Shown: positions 16,401 through 23,946 of the stretch, piece after piece
How the letters are laid out: each line of letters begins with the position of its first letter
Position numbering within the stretch: position 1 is the stretch's first letter
Assembly (NCBI GenBank): GCA_017479705.1
Contig: JAFVCA010000037.1
Span: 1-64,000 of the forward strand
Reading direction: 5' to 3'
DNA length: 64,000 nt
DNA from: Bacteroidales bacterium
Lineage (GTDB): Bacteria > Bacteroidota > Bacteroidia > Bacteroidales > P3
Made by a program: the position numbers and the translations under genes
The notes under the pieces: generated by a model
What the model was told of the DNA's origin: nothing
The model's input: the letters and a program-made list of their open reading frames with translations, nothing else
The model's database searches: none

Positions 16401-16709
16401 TTACAAAGTACAAGGTTTGCCAAACAGGGCATACACATCTCGTAGTATGTCCTTGCTATAGATTGCTGGAACATCAGTTCCTGCATATCTTATTATCCCT
16501 TCTTCATTTATAACTAATCCATTGGTGGCGAACCTACAAACGCTCAACTTTAATCCGAACTTGTAAAACGTTATCTTCTCGGTGTCAATCACAGCTTTAC
16601 CAACAAGTCCGACCTGTTGTTTTTCTATTGCAATCAACTCTTGGATTCTAAACAGTGTGATGTCGTTGGCGACACCACGCACTCCATAGGTCTTTTCTAA
16701 CTTAATCAT
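16401..16709 (-). CDS. Hypothetical element protein, 102 residues
   Basis: Begins MIKLEKTYGVRGVANDITLF. Mixed alpha/beta composition, no signal peptide, no family recognised. Its start overlaps the upstream stop by 4 bases and its stop is 9 bases from the Cys-rich lipoprotein gene, so it is the middle gene of an operon. Confidence 0.6.
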   Translation of the reverse strand: MIKLEKTYGVRGVANDITLFRIQELIAIEKQQVGLVGKAVIDTEKITFYKFGLKLSVCRFATNGLVINEEGIIRYAGTDVPAIYSKDILRDVYALFGKPCTL

Positions 16710-17089
16710 GCGAATTTGGGATATAATAATTGATACAATTCATAATTATCTGGAGTTGTCGGCGCAAACGTTCCCGAATATTCAATAGTCTTTCCAAACA
16801 ATGAACATTTTATATTTGCGCCAAAACGATAAACGATGTTCCCGTACTCCTTATAAAAATTGGGGAAACTATCTATGCGTCCAGATGTCGCAGCAAGTTC
16901 TGGACGCAGACATCTGCCGAAATCAATACGATTGTTGAATATTACTATGTCCGCGTTAGGATTGGCAGATAGTAATAATCCATTCTCTAACGTTCCCGAT
17001 AAAGCCATACACGCTGCTCTTGAAATGTGCTTTACAGAGGAATCCATCTTAATTTTTAGAACATTTAAGTCAATATAAAATCCGTCCAT
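16706..17089 (-). CDS. Hypothetical element protein, 127 residues
   Basis: Begins MDGFYIDLNVLKIKMDSSVK; beta-rich with several Cys and aromatic residues (YRFGANIKCSLFGKTIEYSG). No family recognised. I choose the ATG at 17087-17089 and not the upstream one at 17146 because the conserved leader motif ends 7 bases before it, the spacing seen in the other three copies. First gene of a minus-strand operon with a leader of about 310 bases. Confidence 0.65.
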   Translation of the reverse strand: MDGFYIDLNVLKIKMDSSVKHISRAACMALSGTLENGLLLSANPNADIVIFNNRIDFGRCLRPELAATSGRIDSFPNFYKEYGNIVYRFGANIKCSLFGKTIEYSGTFAPTTPDNYELYQLLYPKFA

Positions 17090-17096
17090 TCTTTCT

Positions 17097-17124
17097 ACCC
17101 TATACCGTGTCGGGCGCAACCTTT
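17097..17124 (-). promoter_or_regulatory. Leader motif, copy A
   Basis: On the minus strand AAAGGTTGCGCCCGACACG, then GTATA, then GGGT, ending 7 bases before the ATG. GCCC and GGGT can pair (one G-U) around an 11-base loop starting GACACG. Same layout as copies at 26219, 26756 and 58582. Confidence 0.75.
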
Positions 17125-17404
17125 GTTCACGGCTCGGTGAGGTCAACCATTAACAAGAAAAAGTGGAGCCATCCAGTTCGCCCTATCTCGGATAGTTGGG
17201 CTTGGACTCCCATTGTTTGTTGCATAAAGAAGATAAGGTTTCTTGAATAACCCCACTTGCCGTATGTCGCTAAAAAACGAATACAATACAAGTGAGAAAT
17301 CATTTGCCTTATTCCGTCTTTATGCTTTAGTGAAGTGTCCAAGTTCACTATCCACGGAATAGAGAAAATGCGCTTTCTCTCGGTCTTTCTACCTGTTGAA
17401 AGAC
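17125..17404 (-). ncRNA. Structured 5' leader of the three-gene operon
   Basis: Between the promoter and copy A. On the minus strand it can form GTCTTTC/GAAAGAC at the very 5' end (plus 17383-17404), AGAGAAA/TTTCTCT (17361-17380), TAGTGAA/TTCACTA (17328-17350) nested inside ATTCCGT/ACGGAAT (17311-17360), and a CTATC-CGA-GATAG hairpin inside GCCC/GGC near 17190. All stems are perfect. An ORF crosses the region but starts upstream of the promoter. Confidence 0.5.
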
Positions 17405-17408
17405 GGTG

Positions 17409-17439
17409 CAAAGATACAAACTTTTTCTCATTCGGCAAA
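17409..17439 (-). promoter_or_regulatory. Promoter of the three-gene operon
   Basis: Minus strand: TATCTTTG (plus 17409-17416) and TTTG (plus 17436-17439), spacer 19. It is back to back with the plus-strand promoter at 17446-17476, six bases apart. Confidence 0.85.
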
Positions 17440-17445
17440 AAAGTT

Positions 17446-17476
17446 TTTGCCATGTGCGTTTTTATTCGTACCTTTG
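17446..17476 (+). promoter_or_regulatory. Promoter of the paired lipoprotein genes
   Basis: TTTG (17446-17449), 19-base spacer, TACCTTTG (17469-17476); the ATG follows at 17499. Confidence 0.87.
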
Positions 17477-17498
17477 CATCCGCATAAAGAAGGATAAA

Positions 17499-18326
17499 AT
17501 GAAATACGCTTGGACTATACTAATAGCCTTGACGGTGCTTGTTTCGTGCAATCACATGGAGCATCAAAACGAGGTGTCCTACAGTCAAGACAGCCTTGTT
17601 GAATGGTACAACTCGGTCTTCACTACAAGCGAGACTGATACCACTTTTTCTATACCCGATTACGTCTTGAAATCGGACTGGATGCAGCGTTATTCCCTGT
17701 ACATTGACAGGCATTTTACAAGAAATGGTGACATTTGGATTGAGAACAAAGCGGACAATCCCTTCGATTGCCGTTACTGGACGTTGGCTTATGTTGACAA
17801 TGATACCATCCCCGAAATGCTCCTTTATGGCGGATGCAATGCTTCGGCATCAGTCATACTTACTCAACACAATGGCGAGGTTTATGTGTCACCCAGAGGA
17901 TTGTTTTCCTACATTAAAGGCAGCGGGCTGTTACATTCGCAGTTCCGATTCGATGATGAAACTTGGGGTGAGGTTTACGAAATGACGGATGGAAGGTTTG
18001 TTGAAAGGTGCAGTTACAATTGCTCCACCGTTCTCATTGACACGAGCGACATTGACAAGTTTAGTTTAAGCAAAGAAGACCTGACATGCTATCAGATAGG
18101 TGACAGTACTGTCTGGGTGAACGAGATAAAACTGAATGACAAAAGAATCGGTACATGCTACGGACATAACCAATGGAACGGCAGTTCCGCTTTCTTCAAA
18201 GTAAAACAAACATTGGATTCCCTCTATTACTCCAAAGGAATCAGCAATTACTTTCCCCTTACCTCGAGAAGAATAACAATTGACACAATAACGATTAATA
18301 ATCCACTATTTCACCGCACAAAGTAA
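17499..18326 (+). CDS. Lipoprotein, paralogue 1 of a tandem pair
   Basis: 275 residues. Signal peptide with lipobox LVSC. The centre has WTLAYVDNDTIPEMLLYGG, an Asp-rich loop before an IPE motif like those of surface lipoproteins with calcium-loop repeats. The next gene repeats this as WTLAFVDDDNIPEMVLL, so the two are paralogues. I chose the ATG after the promoter; the ORF is open 93 bases further up. Role unknown; likely in the outer membrane. Confidence 0.75.
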   Translation: MKYAWTILIALTVLVSCNHMEHQNEVSYSQDSLVEWYNSVFTTSETDTTFSIPDYVLKSDWMQRYSLYIDRHFTRNGDIWIENKADNPFDCRYWTLAYVDNDTIPEMLLYGGCNASASVILTQHNGEVYVSPRGLFSYIKGSGLLHSQFRFDDETWGEVYEMTDGRFVERCSYNCSTVLIDTSDIDKFSLSKEDLTCYQIGDSTVWVNEIKLNDKRIGTCYGHNQWNGSSAFFKVKQTLDSLYYSKGISNYFPLTSRRITIDTITINNPLFHRTK

Positions 18327-18334
18327 AATACCTT

Positions 18335-19057
18335 ATGAAACAGTCAATAATACTTGCCCTCTTCGCCCTAATCATGGTGAGTTGCGGAAGCAACACATCA
18401 ACTATAGACAATCAACCGACCGAAATTTGCGTTTGGGAGAATGGTCAATGGGCTACCGATTGGATGGAAGCATACGTTGATTACTTTGAAAATGCCGTTT
18501 TGGAATATAACGGTGCGAAGGTGAAAGATGTTTTTCTGCAATGGACGTTGGCATTCGTTGACGATGACAACATACCCGAAATGGTACTTCTTTGCTCTGG
18601 TGAAGCCTATGGTAATTTGGTTTTGAGTTATTATGCTGGAAAGGTGTCAGAGTGGACTTCTTGGCGATGCAACACGGATTACATTCCCCGTAGCGGTTTG
18701 ATATGCAACCAAGACGGCAGCATGGGCGAATATTGGGATAAAGTGACACGTCTGAAAAAAGGTCAGTTCACAGAGATTTACAACCATACAGACATGCTTT
18801 ATCAAGGACATGACACCGTAGGAACAAACGAGTTCTACTGCATCTTCAACGGAGAGAAAACCCTGCGTGTGGGCGATGAAATGGACTGCCATCAATACGA
18901 CAGCAAGAAAAACGACTTGTTCCCCTCTGCTGGTCGAGTCAATATCAACGCTTCTCTCAATGCCCTACCAACCGCCATCCTTCACAAAGACTGGCAACCC
19001 TCTCCATCTGACAATGTTTCTCTATCAGAGAGCAGATTAACAGTTTCGGTTTTATAA
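18335..19057 (+). CDS. Lipoprotein, paralogue 2 of a tandem pair
   Basis: 240 residues. Signal peptide with lipobox MVSC; VDDDNIPEM motif shared with the gene 8 bases upstream, as are an NGEV/AGKV-type strand and the CNxDYIPRSGL segment against YVSPRGLFSY. Same operon, ended by the terminator at 19076. Function unknown. Confidence 0.75.
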   Translation: MKQSIILALFALIMVSCGSNTSTIDNQPTEICVWENGQWATDWMEAYVDYFENAVLEYNGAKVKDVFLQWTLAFVDDDNIPEMVLLCSGEAYGNLVLSYYAGKVSEWTSWRCNTDYIPRSGLICNQDGSMGEYWDKVTRLKKGQFTEIYNHTDMLYQGHDTVGTNEFYCIFNGEKTLRVGDEMDCHQYDSKKNDLFPSAGRVNINASLNALPTAILHKDWQPSPSDNVSLSESRLTVSVL

Positions 19058-19075
19058 AATGGTGACACATATAAA

Positions 19076-19107
19076 AAGGTGTCCCATGCGTAGGACACCT
19101 TTTTTTT
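19076..19107 (+). terminator. Terminator of the paired lipoprotein operon
   Basis: AAGGTGTCC (19076-19084), loop CATGCGTA, GGACACCTT (19093-19101), then a run of T. Confidence 0.92.
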
Positions 19108-19195
19108 GCGTTATTTGATTGCAACAATAGAAAACAATACAGAGACGAAAAACTGATTTGCATTTTGCCATCGCGTAAAGATTTATTAAAATCTT

Positions 19196-19226
19196 TTTGT
19201 CGTTCAAGTTTTTTTTCGTAACTTTG
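19196..19226 (+). promoter_or_regulatory. Promoter of the 141-residue protein gene
   Basis: TTTG (19196-19199), 19-base spacer, TAACTTTG (19219-19226), 28 bases before the ATG. Confidence 0.87.
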
Positions 19227-19254
19227 CAGCCATGTTAATTTAAAAACATAACAT

Positions 19255-19680
19255 ATGGCAACATTAAAAGAAAGGGCAATTAAAGCAATTGTTGATGACA
19301 CTTTCAGTAATGAAGAGTTACGTTTCATTTGTGAACAAACTTTCTATGCAAAGAAACTTCGTGAGGCTATGGTTCTTATTTCAACTATGGAAGTCGCGGA
19401 TGACTACATAAACGATACTTTCTACTCAGACGCAATGGAAGAAATTGAAGAAATGAGAGCGGAATTTTTAAGGAGGAAGAAAGAAAGTGATTCTCAAGAA
19501 GCAATTAAGCCTTCTGAAAAGGAAGTACAAAAAAGTGAACAAGACTCGCCAGTTATTGAACAAATGCATCCATTAACAAAACCTAAAAAAGTGAGAAATC
19601 TAAGCGAAGAAACTCGAAAGAAGTTCGCTGAAAATGCAGCGAAAGCAAGGGCGGCAAAAGCAAAGAAAGCAAAAAAATAG
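19255..19680 (+). CDS. Hypothetical protein with Lys/Ala-rich basic tail
   Basis: 141 residues in three parts: a helical, mildly acidic N-terminal 75 residues, a Ser/Glu/Lys linker, and a C-terminal tail reading NAAKARAAKAKKAKK. The tail resembles the disordered DNA-binding tails of histone-like proteins. No signal peptide. Last gene of the element, 140 bases from its right end, with its own good promoter. Might bind DNA; not recognised. Confidence 0.65.
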   Translation: MATLKERAIKAIVDDTFSNEELRFICEQTFYAKKLREAMVLISTMEVADDYINDTFYSDAMEEIEEMRAEFLRRKKESDSQEAIKPSEKEVQKSEQDSPVIEQMHPLTKPKKVRNLSEETRKKFAENAAKARAAKAKKAKK

Positions 19681-19793
19681 TAATGGACTTGCAGGTGTTT
19701 TCTATAAAATGCTTCCGCTTCTTGGAAACACCTATGAGATTATCGAGTTTTCTAAATGAAAGAATATATGAGAATGGTATGTTTAACATATAT

Positions 19794-19821
19794 TAGTTGA
19801 CACCTAATTTCTATTTGTTTA
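19794..19821 (+). other. Right attachment junction (P' arm plus core TA)
   Basis: TAGTTGACACCTAA-TTTC-TATTTGTT (19794-19819) is the inverse of the left arm; the core TA is 19820-19821, followed by CCCCAACCGC of the interrupted gene. Confidence 0.85.
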
Positions 19822-20299
19822 CCCCAACCGCACCAATATGATGTGGGAGATTTTCGGCCTTGTATTCTTTGGCGACCACAATCGGCTGGTGGATGTGGAG
19901 AACAAGACTTTCCGCAAGGACGACATCATCCGGCTGCTCAACCGGCAAGGCATTGCCATCTTCGACACGGCCCGTGCCGTGCGGCGGCTCTCTGGCAACG
20001 CCTCCGACAAAGACCTTGAAATCGTCGAAAAGACAGACATCCCTGCCCTCCTGTCCCGTATCCCCCTGTGCCACGACATTGTCTGCACCGGGCAGAAAAG
20101 TTTCTCCGTCTTCACGGAGGACTATGGAACGCCCGTCCCAGCCATGGGCAAAAGCGTCGAGCTCACCGTCGCCGGTAGGCCTCTCCGTCTTTGGCGGATG
20201 CCCTCCACCTCCCGCGCCTACCCCATGCCCCTTGCCGAGAAGGCAAGCTACTACCGCGCACTCATGCAGCAAGTGGGCTGCATGATAATTGAAAATTGA
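19820..20299 (+). pseudogene. Uracil-DNA glycosylase family protein, 3' part (159 codons)
   Basis: Continues the frame of the 5' part: YPNRTNMMWEIFGLVFFGD, then KTFRKDDIIRLLNRQGIAIFD, the VCTGQKSF region and a C-terminal LWRMPSTSRAYPMP, all as expected of the family's second half. The FYPN motif is split exactly at the junction. It has no start of its own apart from an internal ATG at 19838, and lacks the GSFPP loop, so it should be inactive alone. Confidence 0.88.
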
Positions 20300-20358
20300 G
20301 CGGAGAACCTCCGCAGGTACTAATTTTTAATTATTAATTTTTAATTTTCAAGGTTTTC
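20300..20358. repeat. REP-like repeat, copy 1
   Basis: GCGGAG-AAC-CTCCGC hairpin (20300-20314), then AGGT and AT-rich sequence ending in a TTTCAAGGTTTTCAATTTTC stretch. Copy 2 is at 27932-27992. Here it lies between convergent genes. Confidence 0.75.
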
Positions 20359-20376
20359 AATTTTCACCTTTCAATT

Positions 20377-21354
20377 CTAAGAGTTTTTCAGCACAATCTT
20401 CGTGATTTCCGGCATGGCTCCGATGCGGGCGGGGAAAATCGTCTCGCCCAGCCCTATGTTGATGTACAGCAGTTGTTTTCCCTTTCGGTACAGCCCCTTC
20501 GACTGCTTGTAGAAATGTCCTATCGGGCTCCAGCCCAACAGGGAGAACTGCATGGCGTGCGTATGCCCCGACAGCGTCAGCGGCACATCCTTGCCTATCA
20601 CCCCCATGTCCCAGTGCGTCGGGTCGTGGCTCAGCAATATGTGGAACATCCCCTCGGTGCCGTGCATCGCCTTCCAGAGGTCTCCACGCTTGGGGAAATG
20701 CGGCGATGTGCTTGTATTCTCCACGCCCACAATGGCTATCGAGTCCCCTCCGCGGTGCAGAATCGTATGCTCGTTGACCAACAGCCGCCATCCCATTGCG
20801 CGCTCCCGTGCCATCACCTCCTCCTTCCCCTCCTCAGGTGTCAGCGCACTGTCGCTTTGGCTTATATAAGGGCAGTAGTCATGATTGCCAAGTATCGATA
20901 CCACGCCGTCCCGTGCTTTCAGTCTGCGCAGTATCCCTTCCGTGTAGTCCAGCTCGTCCGGCGAGATGGTCACAATATCACCTGTAAAGGCTATCAAGTC
21001 CGCATCCATGTCGTTCACCCTCTCCACAGCCCGTTGCAGCGACCCCGTGCGGTAGCGGAACGAGCGCGAATGGATGTCGCTCAGCTGCACGATAGTGTAG
21101 CCGTCAAACGCCTTCGGCAGATTGTCGAAAGCCAGCTCCACCGTATTGACACGGTAGCAGTTGCGCTCTATCAAAATGCCGTAGCCCATCAGCACCGCCG
21201 GCACCGCCAACGACAGCAGCCCCCAGGCAAAGCACCGACGGAAAGACCATCCGACAATCCAAGCCAGCAACCCGGCCACAGCCAAGTCCACCACCACCAG
21301 CGCCACCCAGCAAACCAGTAAGATGACACCCACAGAAACAACTTCAGTATACAT
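20377..21354 (-). CDS. Membrane-anchored metallophosphoesterase
   Basis: 325 residues. One or two N-terminal membrane segments, then a calcineurin-like metallophosphoesterase domain with the full motif set: LSDIHSR, FTGDI, GNHDY, LLSHDP and SGHTHAMQ. The closest general family is the YkuE/YaeI-type membrane-bound phosphoesterases, which act on lipid-linked pyrophosphates or phosphoesters outside the cytoplasm. Substrate not visible from sequence. 75 bases from the next gene. Confidence 0.88.
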   Translation of the reverse strand: MYTEVVSVGVILLVCWVALVVVDLAVAGLLAWIVGWSFRRCFAWGLLSLAVPAVLMGYGILIERNCYRVNTVELAFDNLPKAFDGYTIVQLSDIHSRSFRYRTGSLQRAVERVNDMDADLIAFTGDIVTISPDELDYTEGILRRLKARDGVVSILGNHDYCPYISQSDSALTPEEGKEEVMARERAMGWRLLVNEHTILHRGGDSIAIVGVENTSTSPHFPKRGDLWKAMHGTEGMFHILLSHDPTHWDMGVIGKDVPLTLSGHTHAMQFSLLGWSPIGHFYKQSKGLYRKGKQLLYINIGLGETIFPARIGAMPEITKIVLKNS

Positions 21355-21429
21355 ATTCTATTCTATTTCTATTCTATCAAATCTATCATCTCTATCAAAT
21401 CCAAACGCACTCTCCCCCCCCTAAAAGAC

Positions 21430-22176
21430 CTAATCCATCATCAAAGCCAGCACCATAAACCCCGCAATCAGCGAGTATGTGGCCAGCTTCTGGTAGCCGT
21501 GGGCATGCGTTTCGGGAATCATCTCGTCGCTCACCACATACAGCATTGCGCCACCGGCAAAGGCCAGCATCACCGGCAGCAATTGGGCTGAGATGGCGCC
21601 CATGCCGTATCCTATCCACACTCCCACAACCTCTAATAGCGCAATGGCTAACGAAATGACGAAGGCCCGCCCCTTCTTCACCCCTGCCACCAGCAGCGGG
21701 GCAATCACCACCATCCCTTCAGGGATGTTCTGCAGTGCTATGCCCAGCGTCACCGCCCAGGCGTCGCCCGTCTCCTCGGCGTTGAATCCCACGCCCGCCG
21801 CCATACCCTCAGGCAGTTTGTGCAGGGCTATGGCCATCACAAACAGCAGTATGCGGTTGATGGAGGCATTGTTGCGGTGCTCCTCTTGGTCGAGGCCCGT
21901 AATCTTGTGCATGTGTGGGGTGACGAGGTCCAGCACATTCAGAAACAGGGCACCCGCGGCAACCCCTATCACTGGCAGCCACCAACTGCCGTGCCCCGCT
22001 TGCTCCACCGCCGGCACAATCAGGCCCAGCGTGGCCGCTGCCAGCATGATGCCTGCGCAGAAACCCAGCACCGCGTCATTCCATTTGTGGGGCAACTCCT
22101 TGATTCCAAATCCTATCAGCGCCCCTATCACTGTGGCTACACTCAGCCCTGCGGCGCTCAACCATACCTGTGTCAT
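21430..22176 (-). CDS. ZIP family divalent metal transporter
   Basis: 248 residues, about eight membrane helices. The helix with HKLPEGMAAGVGFN and the one with GIALQNIPEGMVV carry the paired His/Glu metal ligands of ZIP permeases, and a short His-bearing loop (VTPHMHKITG) lies between. ZupT-like in size; imports Zn or Fe. The frame is open upstream, but the signature begins at the ATG at 22174-22176. No linked regulator seen. Confidence 0.88.
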   Translation of the reverse strand: MTQVWLSAAGLSVATVIGALIGFGIKELPHKWNDAVLGFCAGIMLAAATLGLIVPAVEQAGHGSWWLPVIGVAAGALFLNVLDLVTPHMHKITGLDQEEHRNNASINRILLFVMAIALHKLPEGMAAGVGFNAEETGDAWAVTLGIALQNIPEGMVVIAPLLVAGVKKGRAFVISLAIALLEVVGVWIGYGMGAISAQLLPVMLAFAGGAMLYVVSDEMIPETHAHGYQKLATYSLIAGFMVLALMMD

Positions 22177-22542
22177 CCTTCTTTTGTCTCTTGAATATGT
22201 TAAATCGTTGGCGGGCAGCAATCCGTGCGCCCGAACTTTGCTGCCAGCAATAAACTCTCACCTAACGTCAATCCACATGTTTTATTGCCCCCGCGAAGTG
22301 TTAAATCGTCCATCATTCCCGATGCCCGCACCCGCCTCGTCCCCTGTTGCCCCAATCGTTCATTGTCATTTCCCGTTCATTTGCCGTTCACTTCTGCTTC
22401 CGTTGATGGAGAAATGGTGCGCTATCCGTCCGCCAAGTGTGGTGAAAGGAGTGGAGAAAGGTACAGCGTGGACAGGCGGCGCACCCTTTTGTCACCAATA
22501 GCAGGGGGGGCGTAATCACAGCTGGCGGTGAGCCCTTTAGGC
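22177..22542. other. Gap between ZIP transporter and sigma factor genes
   Basis: 446 bases in all (22177-22622) between divergent genes. It ends in the sigma-factor promoter and the first copy of a short GC-rich hairpin repeat; otherwise I see nothing. Confidence 0.5.
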
Positions 22543-22547
22543 ACCGA

Positions 22548-22688
22548 CGGCGGCGCGCCGCAAAAAAAAAATTTGTTTGACTGTAACAAAAATGGTATTT
22601 TTGCATCCAATTAGGGCAGAAGATGCGATTAAGACCACATATCCAACCTACCGGCGGCACGCCGTTAAACACTACCGACGGTGCGCCG
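22548..22688. repeat. Three GC-rich hairpin repeats, two of them inside coding sequence
   Basis: CGGCG-GCG-CGCCG (22548-22560), CGGCG-GCA-CGCCG (22652-22664) and CGACG-GTG-CGCCG (22676-22688, one mismatch), each preceded by ACC or TACC. The last two code for part of the N-terminal extension of the sigma factor (GGTPLNTTDGAP). Confidence 0.6.
22572..22603 (+). promoter_or_regulatory. Promoter of the ECF sigma factor gene
   Basis: TTTG (22572-22575), 20-base spacer, TATTTTTG (22596-22603), 20 bases before the ATG. Confidence 0.83.
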
Positions 22689-23171
22689 ACCGCCGAGGCA
22701 TTCATCGACTTGGTGAAGCGTCACGAGGCACTGATATACAAGGTGTGCCTCACCTTCACGCGGCAGCGGCGGGACGAGGTGGAGGATTTGAAGCAGGACA
22801 TACTCTGCAACCTGTGGCGGGGATTCGGCACCTTCAGGGGCGAGAGCAAGGCCACCACCTGGATATATAAGGTGGCACTGAACACCGGCTTGCAGTACTA
22901 CCGCAGCAACAAGCGCAGGCCCGCCTTCGACGAACTGACCCCGCAGATGGCGGAGACCTTTGTGGACGAGGACGACCAGCAACAGTTGAAGAGGCTGTAC
23001 GAGCTCATACACCGGCTGGCCGACGAGGAGCAGAAGATGGTGTTTATGTACTTGGACGGCATGAGCGGGAAGGAGATGGCAGAGGTGCTGGACACTACCG
23101 AGGGGAATGTGAGAATAAAAATGTATCGAGTAAAAGAGAAACTGAAAAAAATGGCACAATATGAAGACTAA
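22623..23171 (+). CDS. ECF-type RNA polymerase sigma factor
   Basis: 182 residues. Region 2 begins around residue 25 (LVKRHEALIYKVCLTF, then DLKQDILCNLWRGFGTFRGESKATTWIYKVALN) and region 4 at about 115-175 (EEQKMVFMYLDGMSGKEMAEVLDTTEGNV). The first 22 residues are a Gly/Thr/Pro extension encoded by GC-rich hairpin repeats and are probably not part of the fold. Stop overlaps the next gene by 11 bases. It likely controls this cluster or the outer-membrane genes downstream. Confidence 0.92.
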   Translation: MRLRPHIQPTGGTPLNTTDGAPTAEAFIDLVKRHEALIYKVCLTFTRQRRDEVEDLKQDILCNLWRGFGTFRGESKATTWIYKVALNTGLQYYRSNKRRPAFDELTPQMAETFVDEDDQQQLKRLYELIHRLADEEQKMVFMYLDGMSGKEMAEVLDTTEGNVRIKMYRVKEKLKKMAQYED

Positions 23172-23802
23172 CGATTTCGACCTGGACGAGATGCAGCGGC
23201 TGTGGCAGAAACAGAGCCGTGCGGCTGAGGGGCACAGCCTCATCAGCGAGGAGGAGGTGCGGCGCGCCATGCAGGGCACCCGCAAGGCCGAGGTGCGCCC
23301 GCTGTACCTGTGGCGCAGGGTGGCGGCCGTGGCGGCCGTGGTCGTGGTGGCTGGGATGATGCTGTGGCAGTGGCCCTTCGGCGCTAAGGGCAACGGGGAC
23401 TTCATGTCCGCCGAGGTGAAGATGGAGCCGCTGTCCCGTGAGCAGGTAGAGGTTGACGGGGAGCGTCCGTCCGCTGAGCCCGCCCCCGCGGCTGAGCCGG
23501 GTAGGGCAGTGCAAGCCGGGCGGAAACCGCTGCTGGTGGCCCACGCAGCACCGCAGGTGCCGCAGACGGAGACAGCCGCCGAGGCCTCGCAGTCGGCGCT
23601 CGCGGAGCCTTCGGCCCCCGCCGAACTCCCGGACAACACCCTTTTGGCTCAGGCCGAGGTGCCGCGCCACGCGGCATGGCCCAACAGGAACCGGCAAGTG
23701 GACACCATCGTGGTGCATACCAACAGGCTGGTGCACTTCGACGCCCCGAAGCGCAAGTCGCTCTCCGAAACCCTTTTCGAGCCGTTGCTGGCCAGTCTGT
23801 AG
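23161..23802 (+). CDS. Probable anti-sigma factor
   Basis: 213 residues, one membrane helix at about residues 56-72 (VAAVAAVVVVAGMMLW). Cytoplasmic N-terminal part (DFDLDEMQRLWQKQS), periplasmic part low in complexity, Ala/Pro/Glu-rich. Overlap with the sigma gene and single-pass topology are those of anti-sigma factors; no zinc-binding HxxxCxxC seen. Annotation rests on context. Confidence 0.65.
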   Translation: MKTNDFDLDEMQRLWQKQSRAAEGHSLISEEEVRRAMQGTRKAEVRPLYLWRRVAAVAAVVVVAGMMLWQWPFGAKGNGDFMSAEVKMEPLSREQVEVDGERPSAEPAPAAEPGRAVQAGRKPLLVAHAAPQVPQTETAAEASQSALAEPSAPAELPDNTLLAQAEVPRHAAWPNRNRQVDTIVVHTNRLVHFDAPKRKSLSETLFEPLLASL

Positions 23803-23946
23803 CGGGAGGTTGGAACGTTTGGAGTTAAGAATTAAAAATTAAGAATTAAAAGCCTTGAAAATTAAAATTGATTCACGAATTAACACATTCGCACATTCAC
23901 ACATTCAAAAAAGATTTACGAGTTTACGAATTAATAATGAATTGTC

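Larger units (their letters stand above)
10465..19819. mobile_element. 9,355-bp serine-recombinase integrative element
   Basis: The element splits a glycosylase gene. Both ends carry the same arm in inverted orientation, AACAAATA then TTAGG(G)TGTCAACTA (26 bases each), directly beside a shared TA dinucleotide; only TA is common to both junctions. This fits a serine integrase: the two arms are the halves of attP, TA is the crossover core, and attB was TTTTTC|TA|CCCCAA. Its genes are AT-rich against GC-rich neighbours. I see no relaxase, coupling protein or type IV secretion gene, so it is not self-conjugative by this evidence. Confidence 0.88.

Noticed and set aside
17127..17453. ORF of 108 codons on the minus strand
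   Set aside because: Its ATG lies upstream of the -7/-33 pair at 17409-17439, so the mRNA from that promoter would not contain it; the region is better explained as a leader.
10465..19819. Integrative conjugative element
   Set aside because: No relaxase, VirD4-type coupling protein or type IV secretion gene can be seen, so mobility beyond excision and integration is not supported.
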